Below, piece by piece: positions 30,056 to 38,204 of a DNA stretch of 64,000 nucleotides. Each line of letters begins with the position of its first letter. Positions within the stretch are counted from its first letter, which is position 1. A program made the position numbers and the translations under genes. The notes beneath the pieces were generated by a model, which did not search any database, had not been told where the DNA came from, and saw only the letters and a program-made list of their open reading frames with translations. Source of the DNA: Desertibaculum subflavum (lineage in GTDB: Bacteria; Pseudomonadota; Alphaproteobacteria; Ferrovibrionales; Ferrovibrionaceae); contig QOZS01000017.1 in NCBI GenBank assembly GCA_003576705.1, positions 35,710 through 99,709 of the forward strand, given 5' to 3'.

Positions 30056-30838
30056 TCAAGCGGCGAGCAGGCCGATCACCGCACGGTGAAGCGCCGGATC
30101 GCCGGAGGCGAGCACGCGGCCGTCGCTCTGCATGCCGAGCGGCTGCCCACGCCAATCGGTGATCAGGCCGCCGGCGCCCTGGACGATCGGGACGAGGGCC
30201 GCGAAGTCGTAGAGCTTGAGCGGCGCCTCGATCCAGAAATCGGCGAAGCCGAGCACCATCATGCCGCAGCCGTAGCAATCGGTGCCGTAGCGCAGCAGCC
30301 GCGCGGTTTGGCGCAGCCGGTCGAAGCGCTCGGTATCGGCCGGGCCGAACTGTAGGGGCGAGGTGGCAAAGCCGGACGCCTGCGCGATCGAAGCGCAGCC
30401 GCGAGTGCGGGTTGGCCGGCCGTTGAAAAGGGTCGGCTGGCCAATGGCCCCGATCCAGCGCTCGCCGCTGATCGGCTGGTCCATCACGCCGAGCACCGGC
30501 ACGCCGTCGCGCAGCAGGGCGATCAGCGTGCCGAAGATCGGCAGGCCCGAGATGAACGCCTTGGTGCCGTCGATCGGATCGATCACCCAGACATGGCTGG
30601 CATCCGATCGGTCGCGGCCGAACTCCTCGCCGATCACGCCATGATCCGGCACTTCGCGGGACAGCAGATCGCGGATCGCCTGTTCGGCACCGCGATCGGC
30701 CAGCGTCACCGGCGTCTGGTCGGGTTTGGTCTCGATCGGAATCGGCTGGCGGAAGTGCGGCCGGATGGCGGCGCCGGCGGCGTCCGCCAGCCGGTGTGCG
30801 AGCGCGATGTGGCGATCGGCGAGAGCCGGCCCGGTCAG
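30056..30838 (-). CDS. hisN: Histidinol-phosphatase / inositol monophosphatase family (HisN type), CTG start
   Basis: This 260-residue Mg-dependent phosphatase has GEEFGRD and WVIDPIDGTKAF for metal binding, and the C-terminal KLYDFAALVPIVQGAGG. It may catalyse the penultimate step of histidine synthesis; related IMPases are hard to separate by eye. The frame is open and family-like from codon 30838 (LTGPALADRHIALAHRL and on), but it holds no ATG, GTG or TTG before GTG at 30709. Starting at 30709 would delete about 43 conserved residues. CTG 30838 follows GGGGAAG by 6 nt and the cytochrome stop by 3 nt, so it is the best start. Confidence 0.8.
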   Translation of the reverse strand: MTGPALADRHIALAHRLADAAGAAIRPHFRQPIPIETKPDQTPVTLADRGAEQAIRDLLSREVPDHGVIGEEFGRDRSDASHVWVIDPIDGTKAFISGLPIFGTLIALLRDGVPVLGVMDQPISGERWIGAIGQPTLFNGRPTRTRGCASIAQASGFATSPLQFGPADTERFDRLRQTARLLRYGTDCYGCGMMVLGFADFWIEAPLKLYDFAALVPIVQGAGGLITDWRGQPLGMQSDGRVLASGDPALHRAVIGLLAA

Positions 30839-30841
30839 GGC

Positions 30842-31390
30842 TTACTTCCCCGGCAGCGGCGTCGGGCTGTCATCCTGGGTCCGCAGCCAGGCAATCAGAT
30901 CGGCCCGCTCGGACGGCTTGCTGATGCCGGCGAACGCCATCTTGGTGCCGGGCACGAACTTCGCTGGCGCATGCAGGAAGGCGCTCAGATCCTCATACGT
31001 CCATTCGCCGCCCTTGCCCGTGAGGGCCGACGAATAGGCGAAACCGCCATGCGTGCCCTTCGGGTTGCCGACCACGCCATAGAGGTTCGGACCGACCTTG
31101 TTCGCGCCGCCCTTCTCGATGGTGTGACAGGTGACGCACTTCTTGAAGATGGTCGGGCCCTTGCCGGGATCGGCCGAGGCGAGCAGGTCGGCGATCGGTG
31201 GCTCGGCCGCGGCCGGCGCGCCGCCGGGCGTGGACGGCGCGGAAGCCTCCTCGACGCCCGGGACCTTGTAGGCGGCTTCGTGCAGCACCTTCGGCGCATA
31301 GACGATACCGGCGAGGTTCTGGATGCCGAGCACCAGCAGCAGGCTGAACAGCACCGCGGCGGCGACCTTGTTGAGCTCGAAGGAATCCAT
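30842..31390 (-). CDS. Membrane-anchored cytochrome c (CycM-like)
   Basis: This 182-residue protein has an uncleaved N-terminal membrane segment (residues about 9-31). A Pro/Ala-rich linker follows, then a class I cytochrome c domain with the haem site CVTCH near residue 85. The axial Met lies in GTKMAFAGI. It resembles membrane-bound cytochrome c552/CycM, which carries electrons from the bc1 complex to terminal oxidase. Its stop is three bases before the probable CTG start of hisN. It is divergent from kdsB. Confidence 0.93.
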   Translation of the reverse strand: MDSFELNKVAAAVLFSLLLVLGIQNLAGIVYAPKVLHEAAYKVPGVEEASAPSTPGGAPAAAEPPIADLLASADPGKGPTIFKKCVTCHTIEKGGANKVGPNLYGVVGNPKGTHGGFAYSSALTGKGGEWTYEDLSAFLHAPAKFVPGTKMAFAGISKPSERADLIAWLRTQDDSPTPLPGK

Positions 31391-31428
31391 CGACCCGACC
31401 CCTGCCTCGTATCCTGGCACCAACCCCT

Positions 31429-31447
31429 GGAATCCGTCGGGGATTCC
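31429..31447. repeat. Inverted repeat GGAATCC-N5-GGATTCC
   Basis: Seven-base perfect inverted arms flank GTCGG in the cytochrome leader, about 40-57 bp before its start. It could be an operator or a small leader hairpin. Confidence 0.35.
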
Positions 31448-31464
31448 CCTCGGAAGCGCCCCTT

Positions 31465-31492
31465 CGTATAAAGCAAAAGACCCTGCGCGCAA
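31465..31492 (-). promoter_or_regulatory. Candidate promoter for the cytochrome c-hisN transcript
   Basis: Read on the minus strand, TTGCGC (31492-31487) is followed after 16 bp by TATACG (31470-31465). The -10 box is fair and the -35 box weak. The site is 75 bp upstream of the cytochrome ATG in the divergent gap with kdsB. Confidence 0.3.
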
Positions 31493-31584
31493 CCGGCTTG
31501 GGGGGCGGCTGCGACCGCGCGTCGCAATGCCCGCCGGCCCGTCCGGTCGGTGCTTTTGCAAGGCAAAACCGCTATCTGGAAGGC

Positions 31585-32340
31585 ATGAGCGCGCCGCGCC
31601 GACCCCTGATCGCCATTCCCGCCCGGCTTGCCTCCACGCGGCTGCCGGACAAGCCGCTGGCCGATATCGGGGGCGAGCCGATGATCGTGCATGTCTGGCG
31701 CCGCGCCATCGAGGCCGATATCGGGCCGGTCGTCGTGGCGGTGGCGGAAGCGGCGATCGCCGATGCGGTGCGTGCGGCCGGCGGGATCGCCGTGCTGACC
31801 GACCCGGCCCACCCCTCCGGCAGCGACCGGGTGCACGAGGCGGTGATGCGGCACGATCCGGATCGGCGCCACGACGCGGTGATCAACCTGCAGGGCGACC
31901 TGCCGGCACTGGAACCGGCCGCCATCCGCGCCGTGGTCGCCCCCCTGGCGACGGCCGAGGTCGATATCGCCACATTGGCGACGGTGATTCGCCACGAGGC
32001 CGAGCTGGCTGATCCCAACGTCGTCAAGGCGGTGATCGCGCTCCCGCCCGGCGCCACGATCGGCCGGGCGCTCTATTTCAGCCGCGCGCCGGTTCCGGCG
32101 GGCGAGGGGCCGCATTGGCACCATATCGGGATCTACGGTTACCGGCGCACCGCGCTGGAGCGCTTTGTGGCGCTGCCGCCCGGCGTGCTGGAACGGCGCG
32201 AGCGGCTGGAGCAGTTGCGCGCGCTGGAGGCCGGCATGCGGATCGATGCCGGTCTCGTTGACACCGTACCGCTGGGCGTCGATACTCCCGCGGACCTCGC
32301 CCGAATTCGGCAAATTCTCTCCGATGAATCAAAGCGTTAA
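31585..32340 (+). CDS. kdsB: 3-deoxy-manno-octulosonate cytidylyltransferase
   Basis: This 251-residue cytosolic enzyme makes CMP-Kdo for lipopolysaccharide. It has the N-terminal nucleotide-binding motif IPARLASTRLPDKPL, NLQGDLP near residue 100, and the HHIGIYGYR motif near 175. Start ATG 31585 has GGAAGG just upstream and fits the family N-terminus; the in-frame extension to 31498 is non-homologous. Its presence shows a Gram-negative outer membrane with Kdo. It overlaps pheA by 17 bp. Confidence 0.95.
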   Translation: MSAPRRPLIAIPARLASTRLPDKPLADIGGEPMIVHVWRRAIEADIGPVVVAVAEAAIADAVRAAGGIAVLTDPAHPSGSDRVHEAVMRHDPDRRHDAVINLQGDLPALEPAAIRAVVAPLATAEVDIATLATVIRHEAELADPNVVKAVIALPPGATIGRALYFSRAPVPAGEGPHWHHIGIYGYRRTALERFVALPPGVLERRERLEQLRALEAGMRIDAGLVDTVPLGVDTPADLARIRQILSDESKR

Positions 32341-33202
32341 AGCCGGTCCGGCGGCGCAACCGGCACGCCGCGTCGCGTTCCAGGGCGTGCCAGGCGCCTA
32401 TTCGCACCTCGCCGCGCGCGAGGTGTATGGCGACGATTTCGAGCCGGTGCCCTGCACCGGCTTCCAGGACGCGTTCGACGCCATTGCCGAGGGCAAGGCC
32501 GATCTGGGCATGATCCCGATCGAGAATTCGGTCGCGGGCCGGGTCGCCGACGTCTACCGCCTGCTGCCCGATTCCGGCCTCTACATCGTCGGCGAGCACT
32601 TCCTGCGCGTGCGGCATCACCTGCTGGCACCGGCCGGCGCCAGCATGCAGTCGATCAAGCGGGTCTACAGCCATCAGCAGGCCCTGGCGCAGTGCCGCAA
32701 CCTGACCCGGGACATGGGCTGGCAGGCCGTCGATGCCGGCGATACTGCCGGTGCCGCACGCGACGTTGCGGCCCGCGGCGACAAGGAGGAGGCGGCGATC
32801 GCCTCGAGCCTCGCCGGCGAGATCTACGGCCTCAATGCGCTGCGCACCCATATCGAGGACGTGATCGGCAACACCACGCGTTTCGTCGTCATGGCGAGGC
32901 GGCCGATCGAGCCGGATCCGCGCGCATCGGACCCCTATCTCACCAGCTTCGTCTTCAACGTGCGCAACGTGCCCGGCGCGCTCTACAAGGCGATGGGCGG
33001 CTTCGCCACCAACGGCATCAACATGGTGAAGCTGGAAAGCTACATGACCGATCACAGCTTCACCGCGACATTGTTCTACGCCGAGGCGGAGGGACACCCG
33101 GCGCACAAGAACATGGAGCGTGCCTTCGAGGAGCTGCAGTTCTTCTCGACCCGGCTCAAGGTGCTCGGCGTCTACCATCAGTCGCCCGCGCGGCGCAGCT
33201 GA
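32324..33202 (+). CDS. pheA: Prephenate dehydratase
   Basis: This 292-residue monofunctional enzyme converts prephenate to phenylpyruvate for phenylalanine synthesis. The PDT domain has FQGVPGAYSHLAA, GMIPIENSVAGRV, and the catalytic TRF motif in NTTRFVV. A C-terminal ACT domain follows, with NVPGALYKA and KLESYM in place of GALV and ESRP; this form is usual in alphaproteobacteria and should bind phenylalanine. There is no fused chorismate mutase. The ATG lies inside the kdsB end, so translation is probably coupled. Confidence 0.95.
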   Translation: MNQSVKAGPAAQPARRVAFQGVPGAYSHLAAREVYGDDFEPVPCTGFQDAFDAIAEGKADLGMIPIENSVAGRVADVYRLLPDSGLYIVGEHFLRVRHHLLAPAGASMQSIKRVYSHQQALAQCRNLTRDMGWQAVDAGDTAGAARDVAARGDKEEAAIASSLAGEIYGLNALRTHIEDVIGNTTRFVVMARRPIEPDPRASDPYLTSFVFNVRNVPGALYKAMGGFATNGINMVKLESYMTDHSFTATLFYAEAEGHPAHKNMERAFEELQFFSTRLKVLGVYHQSPARRS

Positions 33203-33337
33203 CCTTCGTCGGCGCCGGCCTGCGCATGGAAGGGGATTTGCCCTCCGCGCGGCCGGCCGCATCGTTAGCAAACACTTCACCATCGCCGCAGAACTATCCG
33301 GCGCCACGGAACGCCATTTTGAGTGCCGCATTTTAAG

Positions 33338-33943
33338 ATGGTCGCGATCCAGAAACCGCCGATCGGAACCCTTGCGCTGCCGGACGACCTTCGCTCGCCG
33401 GACAGCGCCGTATTCATTCAGGCCTGGAATCGCTGGCGTGGCGATCGCGTGCTGCCAAGCCGCAGCGACTTCGACCTGGGGTCGATCAAGCGATTGCTGC
33501 CGCGTGTCATCCTGCTGGAAATCCGCTCGCCGACCGAGGCGACCTTCCGGCTCGCTGGCACCTGGATCACCCGGGTTCTGGGCATCGAACTGACCGGGCG
33601 GAACTATCTGGAGCTGGGCGATCCGGCCGATCGACAGGAGCGGGCCGCACTGCTGTTCGCGGAAGTGGCGCAGCCTTGCGGTGCGGTGATGATCTATCCG
33701 ATGCAATATGCATCGGGGCGGGCGGCGCCGGTGGAGGTGATCTCGGTCCCTGTGGTCGGCGATGCGCCGAGCGGTCCGCCGCTGGTCTTCGCGTTGCTGA
33801 CGGAGCTTGCACCGACCGGTTTCGCGGAGCCCCTGGCCGCGGAGGTGGCGCGTCAGCTGCCCACCGGACGACAGCTGCGCTTCTTCGATATCGGTGCCGG
33901 CACACCGGACATTCCGCCCTATTCGCCGCGCTCCGTCGATTGA
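33338..33943 (+). CDS. PAS_5 domain protein
   Basis: This protein of about 201 residues has the alphaproteobacterial PAS_5 pattern (PF07310): AVFIQAWNRWRGDRVLPSR near residue 25, then DLGSIKRLLPRVILLE and TFRLAGTWITRVLG. Such proteins are stand-alone single-domain PAS proteins without an output domain and of unknown function. GTG at 33323 is an alternative start. It sits just ahead of the partner-switching cluster but is separated from it by an opposing small gene, so a link is speculative. Confidence 0.75.
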   Translation: MVAIQKPPIGTLALPDDLRSPDSAVFIQAWNRWRGDRVLPSRSDFDLGSIKRLLPRVILLEIRSPTEATFRLAGTWITRVLGIELTGRNYLELGDPADRQERAALLFAEVAQPCGAVMIYPMQYASGRAAPVEVISVPVVGDAPSGPPLVFALLTELAPTGFAEPLAAEVARQLPTGRQLRFFDIGAGTPDIPPYSPRSVD

Positions 33944-33958
33944 GGTCGGTGGCGGCGC

Positions 33959-34177
33959 CTATGGGCGCATGAAGTTGTAGTCTTCGTCCGGATCGAGATT
34001 CTCCAGCGCCGCCTCCAGCTCCCGCCGGATGTCGCCGGCACCGCGCGTGCGCCGGAACAGCTCGATCGACATGCCGAGCAGCGCCCGGCCCACGGTGTCG
34101 GCCGGATGGCCGGCCCTGGCGGCATCGGCCATTGCCGCTTCGACATGGGGATGCACGATTGACCAGATATCCGACAT
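33959..34177 (-). CDS. Small hypothetical protein, 72 residues
   Basis: This ORF begins MSDIWSIVHPHVEAA and ends in an acidic NLDPDEDYNFMRP tail. It is mostly helical and soluble, with no signal peptide or membrane segment. The start at 34177 is the internal Met giving a compact protein; the much longer open frame upstream runs antisense to the kinase and STAS genes and is not credible. It is divergent from the anti-sigma-type kinase. I do not recognise the family. Confidence 0.55.
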   Translation of the reverse strand: MSDIWSIVHPHVEAAMADAARAGHPADTVGRALLGMSIELFRRTRGAGDIRRELEAALENLDPDEDYNFMRP

Positions 34178-34276
34178 CGCGGACCTCGTTGTGCCTGACA
34201 CGACGGCCAGCCTGCCGAGGGTGTATGTATTGGCATTGCGGTCGATCAATCCGGGAGTGACCGGAGAGGCAGGGGC

Positions 34277-34762
34277 GTGACGGGAAAGCCCATTCACATG
34301 CCGCGGCTCCGATTGGTCGGCCAAGCGGCCGAAATCGGCCCGGCGGTCGATACGGTGCGGCGGTTTGCGCTGGCCGCCGGATTGCCACCGGAATCCTGCG
34401 ATGCGCTGGCCCTGGCGGTCGACGAGGCGGTCAGCAATATCCTGCGCCACGCCTATGACGCGCCGGTCGATTCCGCGGTGACCATCGACGCCGCGGCGGA
34501 CGGGGAGGGCATCGAAGTCGTGCTGGCCGACCGGGGCCGGCCGTTCAGCCCGCTCGACCGGTCGCCGCCACGCCTGGAGGGCGGCGCGGCCGACCGCCCG
34601 GTCGGCGGGCTGGGAATTCACCTCATGCGCACGCTGGTCGATCGGATCGACTATCGGCGGGAAGGCGACGTCAACCGCCTGACGCTCAGCAAGTATCGAA
34701 CCGCGGCCCTTGCGGCCGGCGCGCCACGAGGTGAAGATGGCGCCGACGATACGGGGGCTTAG
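34277..34762 (+). CDS. RsbW-like anti-sigma-type serine kinase (HATPase)
   Basis: This 161-residue GHKL ATPase has an N-box in LAVDEAVSNILRHAYD near residue 50. Its G1 region is VLADRGRPFSPLD near 80 and its G2 region GGLGIHLMRTLVD near 115. In partner switching, such a kinase phosphorylates a STAS antagonist and sequesters a sigma factor or other target. The start is GTG at 34277. The STAS gene follows after 3 bp and the cognate-type phosphatase lies two genes on, so the full switch is encoded together. No sigma factor is in the cluster. Confidence 0.9.
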   Translation: MTGKPIHMPRLRLVGQAAEIGPAVDTVRRFALAAGLPPESCDALALAVDEAVSNILRHAYDAPVDSAVTIDAAADGEGIEVVLADRGRPFSPLDRSPPRLEGGAADRPVGGLGIHLMRTLVDRIDYRREGDVNRLTLSKYRTAALAAGAPRGEDGADDTGA

Positions 34763-34765
34763 CCG

Positions 34766-35125
34766 ATGGATCAGCGGTCCATAGCGGACGTGACGGTGCT
34801 GAGTCCGACCGGCCGCATCGATCTGGATACCACCCCGCCGTTGCAGGACTGCCTGCTGCCGCTGACCCAGGTGGCCAGCGCCAAGGTCGTCGTCGACTTT
34901 GCCGGTGTCAGCTACATCTCCAGTTCCGGCCTGCGTGCACTGATGTTGGGGGCGAAGGCGGCCAGGGCGGCGCAGGGTCGCCTTGTCGTCTGCTGCCTTA
35001 ACCCGGCCGTGGCTGAGATTTTCCGCATCAGCCGATTCCACCTCGTCGTCGAAGTGCAGAACGATCTGGCGGCTGCATTGGCTGCGCTGTCGTCCTCGGC
35101 GGCGGCGGCCTATCGCCACGGATGA
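34766..35125 (+). CDS. STAS-domain anti-sigma factor antagonist (RsbV-like)
   Basis: This 119-residue STAS protein has the phosphorylatable serine region ISSSGLRAL near residue 52, the site used by SpoIIAA/RsbV proteins. The N-terminal beta strand VLSPTGRIDLDT is typical. It should be phosphorylated by the upstream HATPase and dephosphorylated by the SpoIIE-type enzyme at 36105. Spacing to the kinase is 3 bp, indicating co-translation. Confidence 0.92.
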   Translation: MDQRSIADVTVLSPTGRIDLDTTPPLQDCLLPLTQVASAKVVVDFAGVSYISSSGLRALMLGAKAARAAQGRLVVCCLNPAVAEIFRISRFHLVVEVQNDLAAALAALSSSAAAAYRHG

Positions 35126-35135
35126 CCGGACGGTG

Positions 35136-36098
35136 ATGCACGTCCGCTTCTGGGGCACCCGGGGATCATTGCCGGCACCGCTCGACGCGGCCGGCGTGCG
35201 CGCGAAGCTGAAAACGGTCTTGGCGCGTGCGCGCGGGCACGCGCTGGCCGATGATGCCGCCATCGAAAGCTTCATCGACCAGTCTCTCGGCTTCGCGGAG
35301 CGCGCGACCTTCGGCGGCAACACCGCCTGCGTGGAGGTGGATACCGGCGCCGACGAACACCTGATTCTCGATCTCGGTTCCGGCGCGCGCGCGCTCGGCA
35401 ATTGCATCATGGCCGGTGGTCGCCCGGGCAAGCGCGCGGTCTACAACGTGTTGCTGTCGCATCCCCATTGGGATCACATCATGGGACTGCCATTTTTTGC
35501 GCCGGCCTATATTCCGGGGCACAGGATTCGCATTTTTGGCGGCCACACCGATCTCGAACATGCGCTGCGGCGCCAGCATGCCGCGCCGAATTTTCCGGTC
35601 GAGTTCGACCAACTCGGTGCGCGCGTGGAGTTCGTAGCGCTGGATCCGGCGCGCAGCCACCGGATCGCCGGTGCCGATATTGGCCTGATGCGGCAGCATC
35701 ATTCCGGTGATTCCTACGGCTACCGGATCACGCAGAACGGTCGCTCGCTGATCTACTCGACGGATTCCGAACACAAGATCGAAGCGGCGGCCGATGCCTA
35801 TCCCTTTGTTGATTTCTTCCGCGGCGCCGATCTCGTGATCTTCGACGCGATGTACTCGCTCGCCGAGGCCTACACGATCAAGGAGGATTGGGGACATTCG
35901 AGCAACCTCGTCGCGGTGGAGCTCTGCCACCGCGCCGGCGCCAGGCGGCTCTGTCTCTTCCATCATGACCCCAATGCGGACGATGGGGCCATCGAAGCGC
36001 TGTTGAGCGACACGGTGAAGTACGAAGCGCTGAGCCGGGACAGCGCGGCACCGCTGGAGGTCGTGGCCGCCTATGACGGCCTCGAACTCGACCTGTAG
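35136..36098 (+). CDS. MBL-fold metallo-hydrolase of the partner-switching cluster
   Basis: This 320-residue protein starts MHVRFWGTRGSLPAP, typical of a widespread MBL-fold family related to class II cyclic phosphodiesterases and RNase Z-like enzymes. The metal motif is HPHWDH near residue 109, with further ligands in HHSGDSYGY, STDSEH and FHHDPNADD. An insert of about 35 residues separates the first strand from GGNTACVEV. It lies 10 bp after the STAS gene and 6 bp before the phosphatase, so it belongs to the operon. The substrate is unknown; a cyclic nucleotide or other phosphodiester is possible. Confidence 0.85.
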   Translation: MHVRFWGTRGSLPAPLDAAGVRAKLKTVLARARGHALADDAAIESFIDQSLGFAERATFGGNTACVEVDTGADEHLILDLGSGARALGNCIMAGGRPGKRAVYNVLLSHPHWDHIMGLPFFAPAYIPGHRIRIFGGHTDLEHALRRQHAAPNFPVEFDQLGARVEFVALDPARSHRIAGADIGLMRQHHSGDSYGYRITQNGRSLIYSTDSEHKIEAAADAYPFVDFFRGADLVIFDAMYSLAEAYTIKEDWGHSSNLVAVELCHRAGARRLCLFHHDPNADDGAIEALLSDTVKYEALSRDSAAPLEVVAAYDGLELDL

Positions 36099-36104
36099 CG
36101 GCGC

Positions 36105-38204
36105 ATGAGCGAGGCGATCGCGCCGCGTCTCGGATGGCGGCGGCCCTGGTCCGGCGTGCCGGCGGCCGTCCTGCTCGCGGTGCTCTGCGCGCTGTTCCGC
36201 TACGGCGATCTCGCGCCGATCGAGGCCTTGCGGCTGGCCGGATTCGACGTCTTTCAGCGCGTCCTTCCACGGCAGTTTCCCGAACACCCGCCGGCATTGA
36301 TCGTCGACATCGACGAAGAGAGCCTGGCGGAGCTGGGGCAGTGGCCCTGGCCGCGCTGGCGTGTCGCGGCGCTGGTCGAGCGGATCCTGGCGGCCGAGCC
36401 AGCCGCCCTGGCGATCGATGTGCTGTTCGCCGAGCCCGACCGCCTGTCGCCCGAGCGGGTCGCGACCGAGATGCCGGGCCTGCCCACGGCGGCCCGGGAA
36501 ATGCTGTTCACGCTGCCGTCGAACGACGAGCAGCTGGGCCGGGCGATCGCGAAGGGGCCGGTCACCCTGGCGGTGGCCGGCACCGATCTCGCCGGTTCCA
36601 CACCTCTCTCATTTCGTACGCCGACCCGTCTGATCGGTGCCGTTCCGGACGCATCGGCGTCAGGCTTCCCCGGCCGCATTGGCAGCCAGCAGGCTATCCG
36701 TAGGGCTGCGCGCGGCGAAGGCGCCGTGAATGTGCGGCCGGAACGGGACAACATCGTGCGTCGCGTGCCCGCCGTCGTCTGGATCGGCGCGCATCCAGTC
36801 CCTCTGCTGGCGGTCGATGCGCTGCGCCTCGCCGCCGGGGCCGGCGCGCTCGGCATCGTCGGGGACGAGGCCGGAATCGTTGCGGTTCGCTTTGCCGATT
36901 TCGTGATGCCCACTCTGCCGGATGGGCGCGTATGGCCGCGGCTGACGCCGCACCGGCCGGAGCGCTTCGTTTCGGCGCTCGCGATCTTCCAGGCCACGAG
37001 GGCGCTGCCGGCGCTGGCCGGGCGCGTCGTCATCCTCGGCAGCACCGCGACGGCGCTGGGAGATTTTCATGCGACGGCGATCGCGCCGCGAATGTCCGGT
37101 CCGGAGATCCAGGCACAGGTGATCGAGGCGGCGCTGGAGGGTGAGCTGCTGCGCCGCCCACCGCGCGAGCATCTGGTGGAGGCGGCGGTCGTCGGGCTGT
37201 TCGCGGCTCTGGTGGCGCTGGCGCTGCCGTATCGGCGCCCCGTGCTTGCGGCCGCCATGCTGGCGGGCGCGGTGGGTGCGCTGCTGGCGATGAGTTTCGC
37301 GGCTTTCGCCGGCCTCCGCCTGCTGGTCGACGGTCTGACACCGGCCGCCGCCGGATTTGTCGTGTTCGGCCAGATGCTGTCGGCGCAGCTCGTCACCACC
37401 GATCGCGAGCGGCGCCGCATGGCGGAAGCCTTGCAGCGTGAGCGCGAGCTGGCGGCGCGCCACGAGGGCGAGCTGGCGGCGGCGCGACAGATCCAGATGG
37501 GGATGCTGCCGCAATCCTTCCCCGTCCGCCCGGAGATCGAGATCCACGCCAGGCTGGAGCCGGCCAAGGCGGTCGGCGGCGATTTCTACGACGTGGCGGC
37601 GTTGCCCGATGGGCGTATCTACTTTGCCGTCGGCGACGTCTCCGGCAAGGGCGTTCCGGCCGCGCTGTTCATGGCCTTGGCCAAAGCATTGGCGCGCGCC
37701 GGCGCGCGCCGGGCCGTCCCGGTCGATGTCATGGTCACCGCTGCGAACGCGGAGCTCGCGGCGGAGAACCCGGCGATGATGTTCGTGACCCTGCTGGCCG
37801 GTATCGTCGATCCCGTCAGCGGCGAAATTGCCATGGTCAGTGCCGGGCATGAGGCGCCGCTTTGCCTGCTGCCGGGACGGGAGCCGTCACCCATCGACGA
37901 TACGGGCGGTCCGCCGCTCTGCGCCGACGAGACCTTTGCTTACCCGTCGGTGACTTTCCGGCTGCAGCCCGGCGCGACGCTGCTGGTGGTGACCGACGGG
38001 GTTGCCGATGCCCGTTCGAAGGCCGATGAGTTCTACGGCAGCGAACGCTTGCTGCATGTCGCGCGAAGCTTGGCAGGACAGCCGGCACGAACAGCGGTCG
38101 ACGCCGTTTTTGACGATGTGCATCGCTTCGCCGCCGGGGCGGAGCCGCATGACGACATCAGCGTGCTGGCGATCCGCTGGCTGGGCGCGGCTAGCGGACG
38201 GTGA
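36105..38204 (+). CDS. CHASE2-domain SpoIIE-type serine phosphatase (RsbU-like)
   Basis: This 699-residue membrane sensor has one membrane segment (residues about 17-34), a periplasmic CHASE2 domain (about 45-340) and three more membrane segments (about 350-425). A coiled-coil linker (430-462) leads to a PP2C/SpoIIE domain (465-699). Metal-binding motifs are intact: AVGGDFYD, VGDVSGKG, TDGVADAR and HDDISVLA. It should dephosphorylate the STAS protein in response to an envelope or extracellular signal. It is the last gene of the operon and overlaps the convergent OmpA-like gene by 14 bp. Confidence 0.92.
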   Translation: MSEAIAPRLGWRRPWSGVPAAVLLAVLCALFRYGDLAPIEALRLAGFDVFQRVLPRQFPEHPPALIVDIDEESLAELGQWPWPRWRVAALVERILAAEPAALAIDVLFAEPDRLSPERVATEMPGLPTAAREMLFTLPSNDEQLGRAIAKGPVTLAVAGTDLAGSTPLSFRTPTRLIGAVPDASASGFPGRIGSQQAIRRAARGEGAVNVRPERDNIVRRVPAVVWIGAHPVPLLAVDALRLAAGAGALGIVGDEAGIVAVRFADFVMPTLPDGRVWPRLTPHRPERFVSALAIFQATRALPALAGRVVILGSTATALGDFHATAIAPRMSGPEIQAQVIEAALEGELLRRPPREHLVEAAVVGLFAALVALALPYRRPVLAAAMLAGAVGALLAMSFAAFAGLRLLVDGLTPAAAGFVVFGQMLSAQLVTTDRERRRMAEALQRERELAARHEGELAAARQIQMGMLPQSFPVRPEIEIHARLEPAKAVGGDFYDVAALPDGRIYFAVGDVSGKGVPAALFMALAKALARAGARRAVPVDVMVTAANAELAAENPAMMFVTLLAGIVDPVSGEIAMVSAGHEAPLCLLPGREPSPIDDTGGPPLCADETFAYPSVTFRLQPGATLLVVTDGVADARSKADEFYGSERLLHVARSLAGQPARTAVDAVFDDVHRFAAGAEPHDDISVLAIRWLGAASGR

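Noticed and set aside
30056..30709. Short form of the HisN-type protein starting at GTG 30709
   Set aside because: It would lack about 43 family-conserved residues that are plainly encoded just upstream in frame.
33959..35431. 490-codon minus-strand frame across the kinase and STAS genes
   Set aside because: Only its last 72 codons look like a gene; the rest is antisense to well-supported genes.
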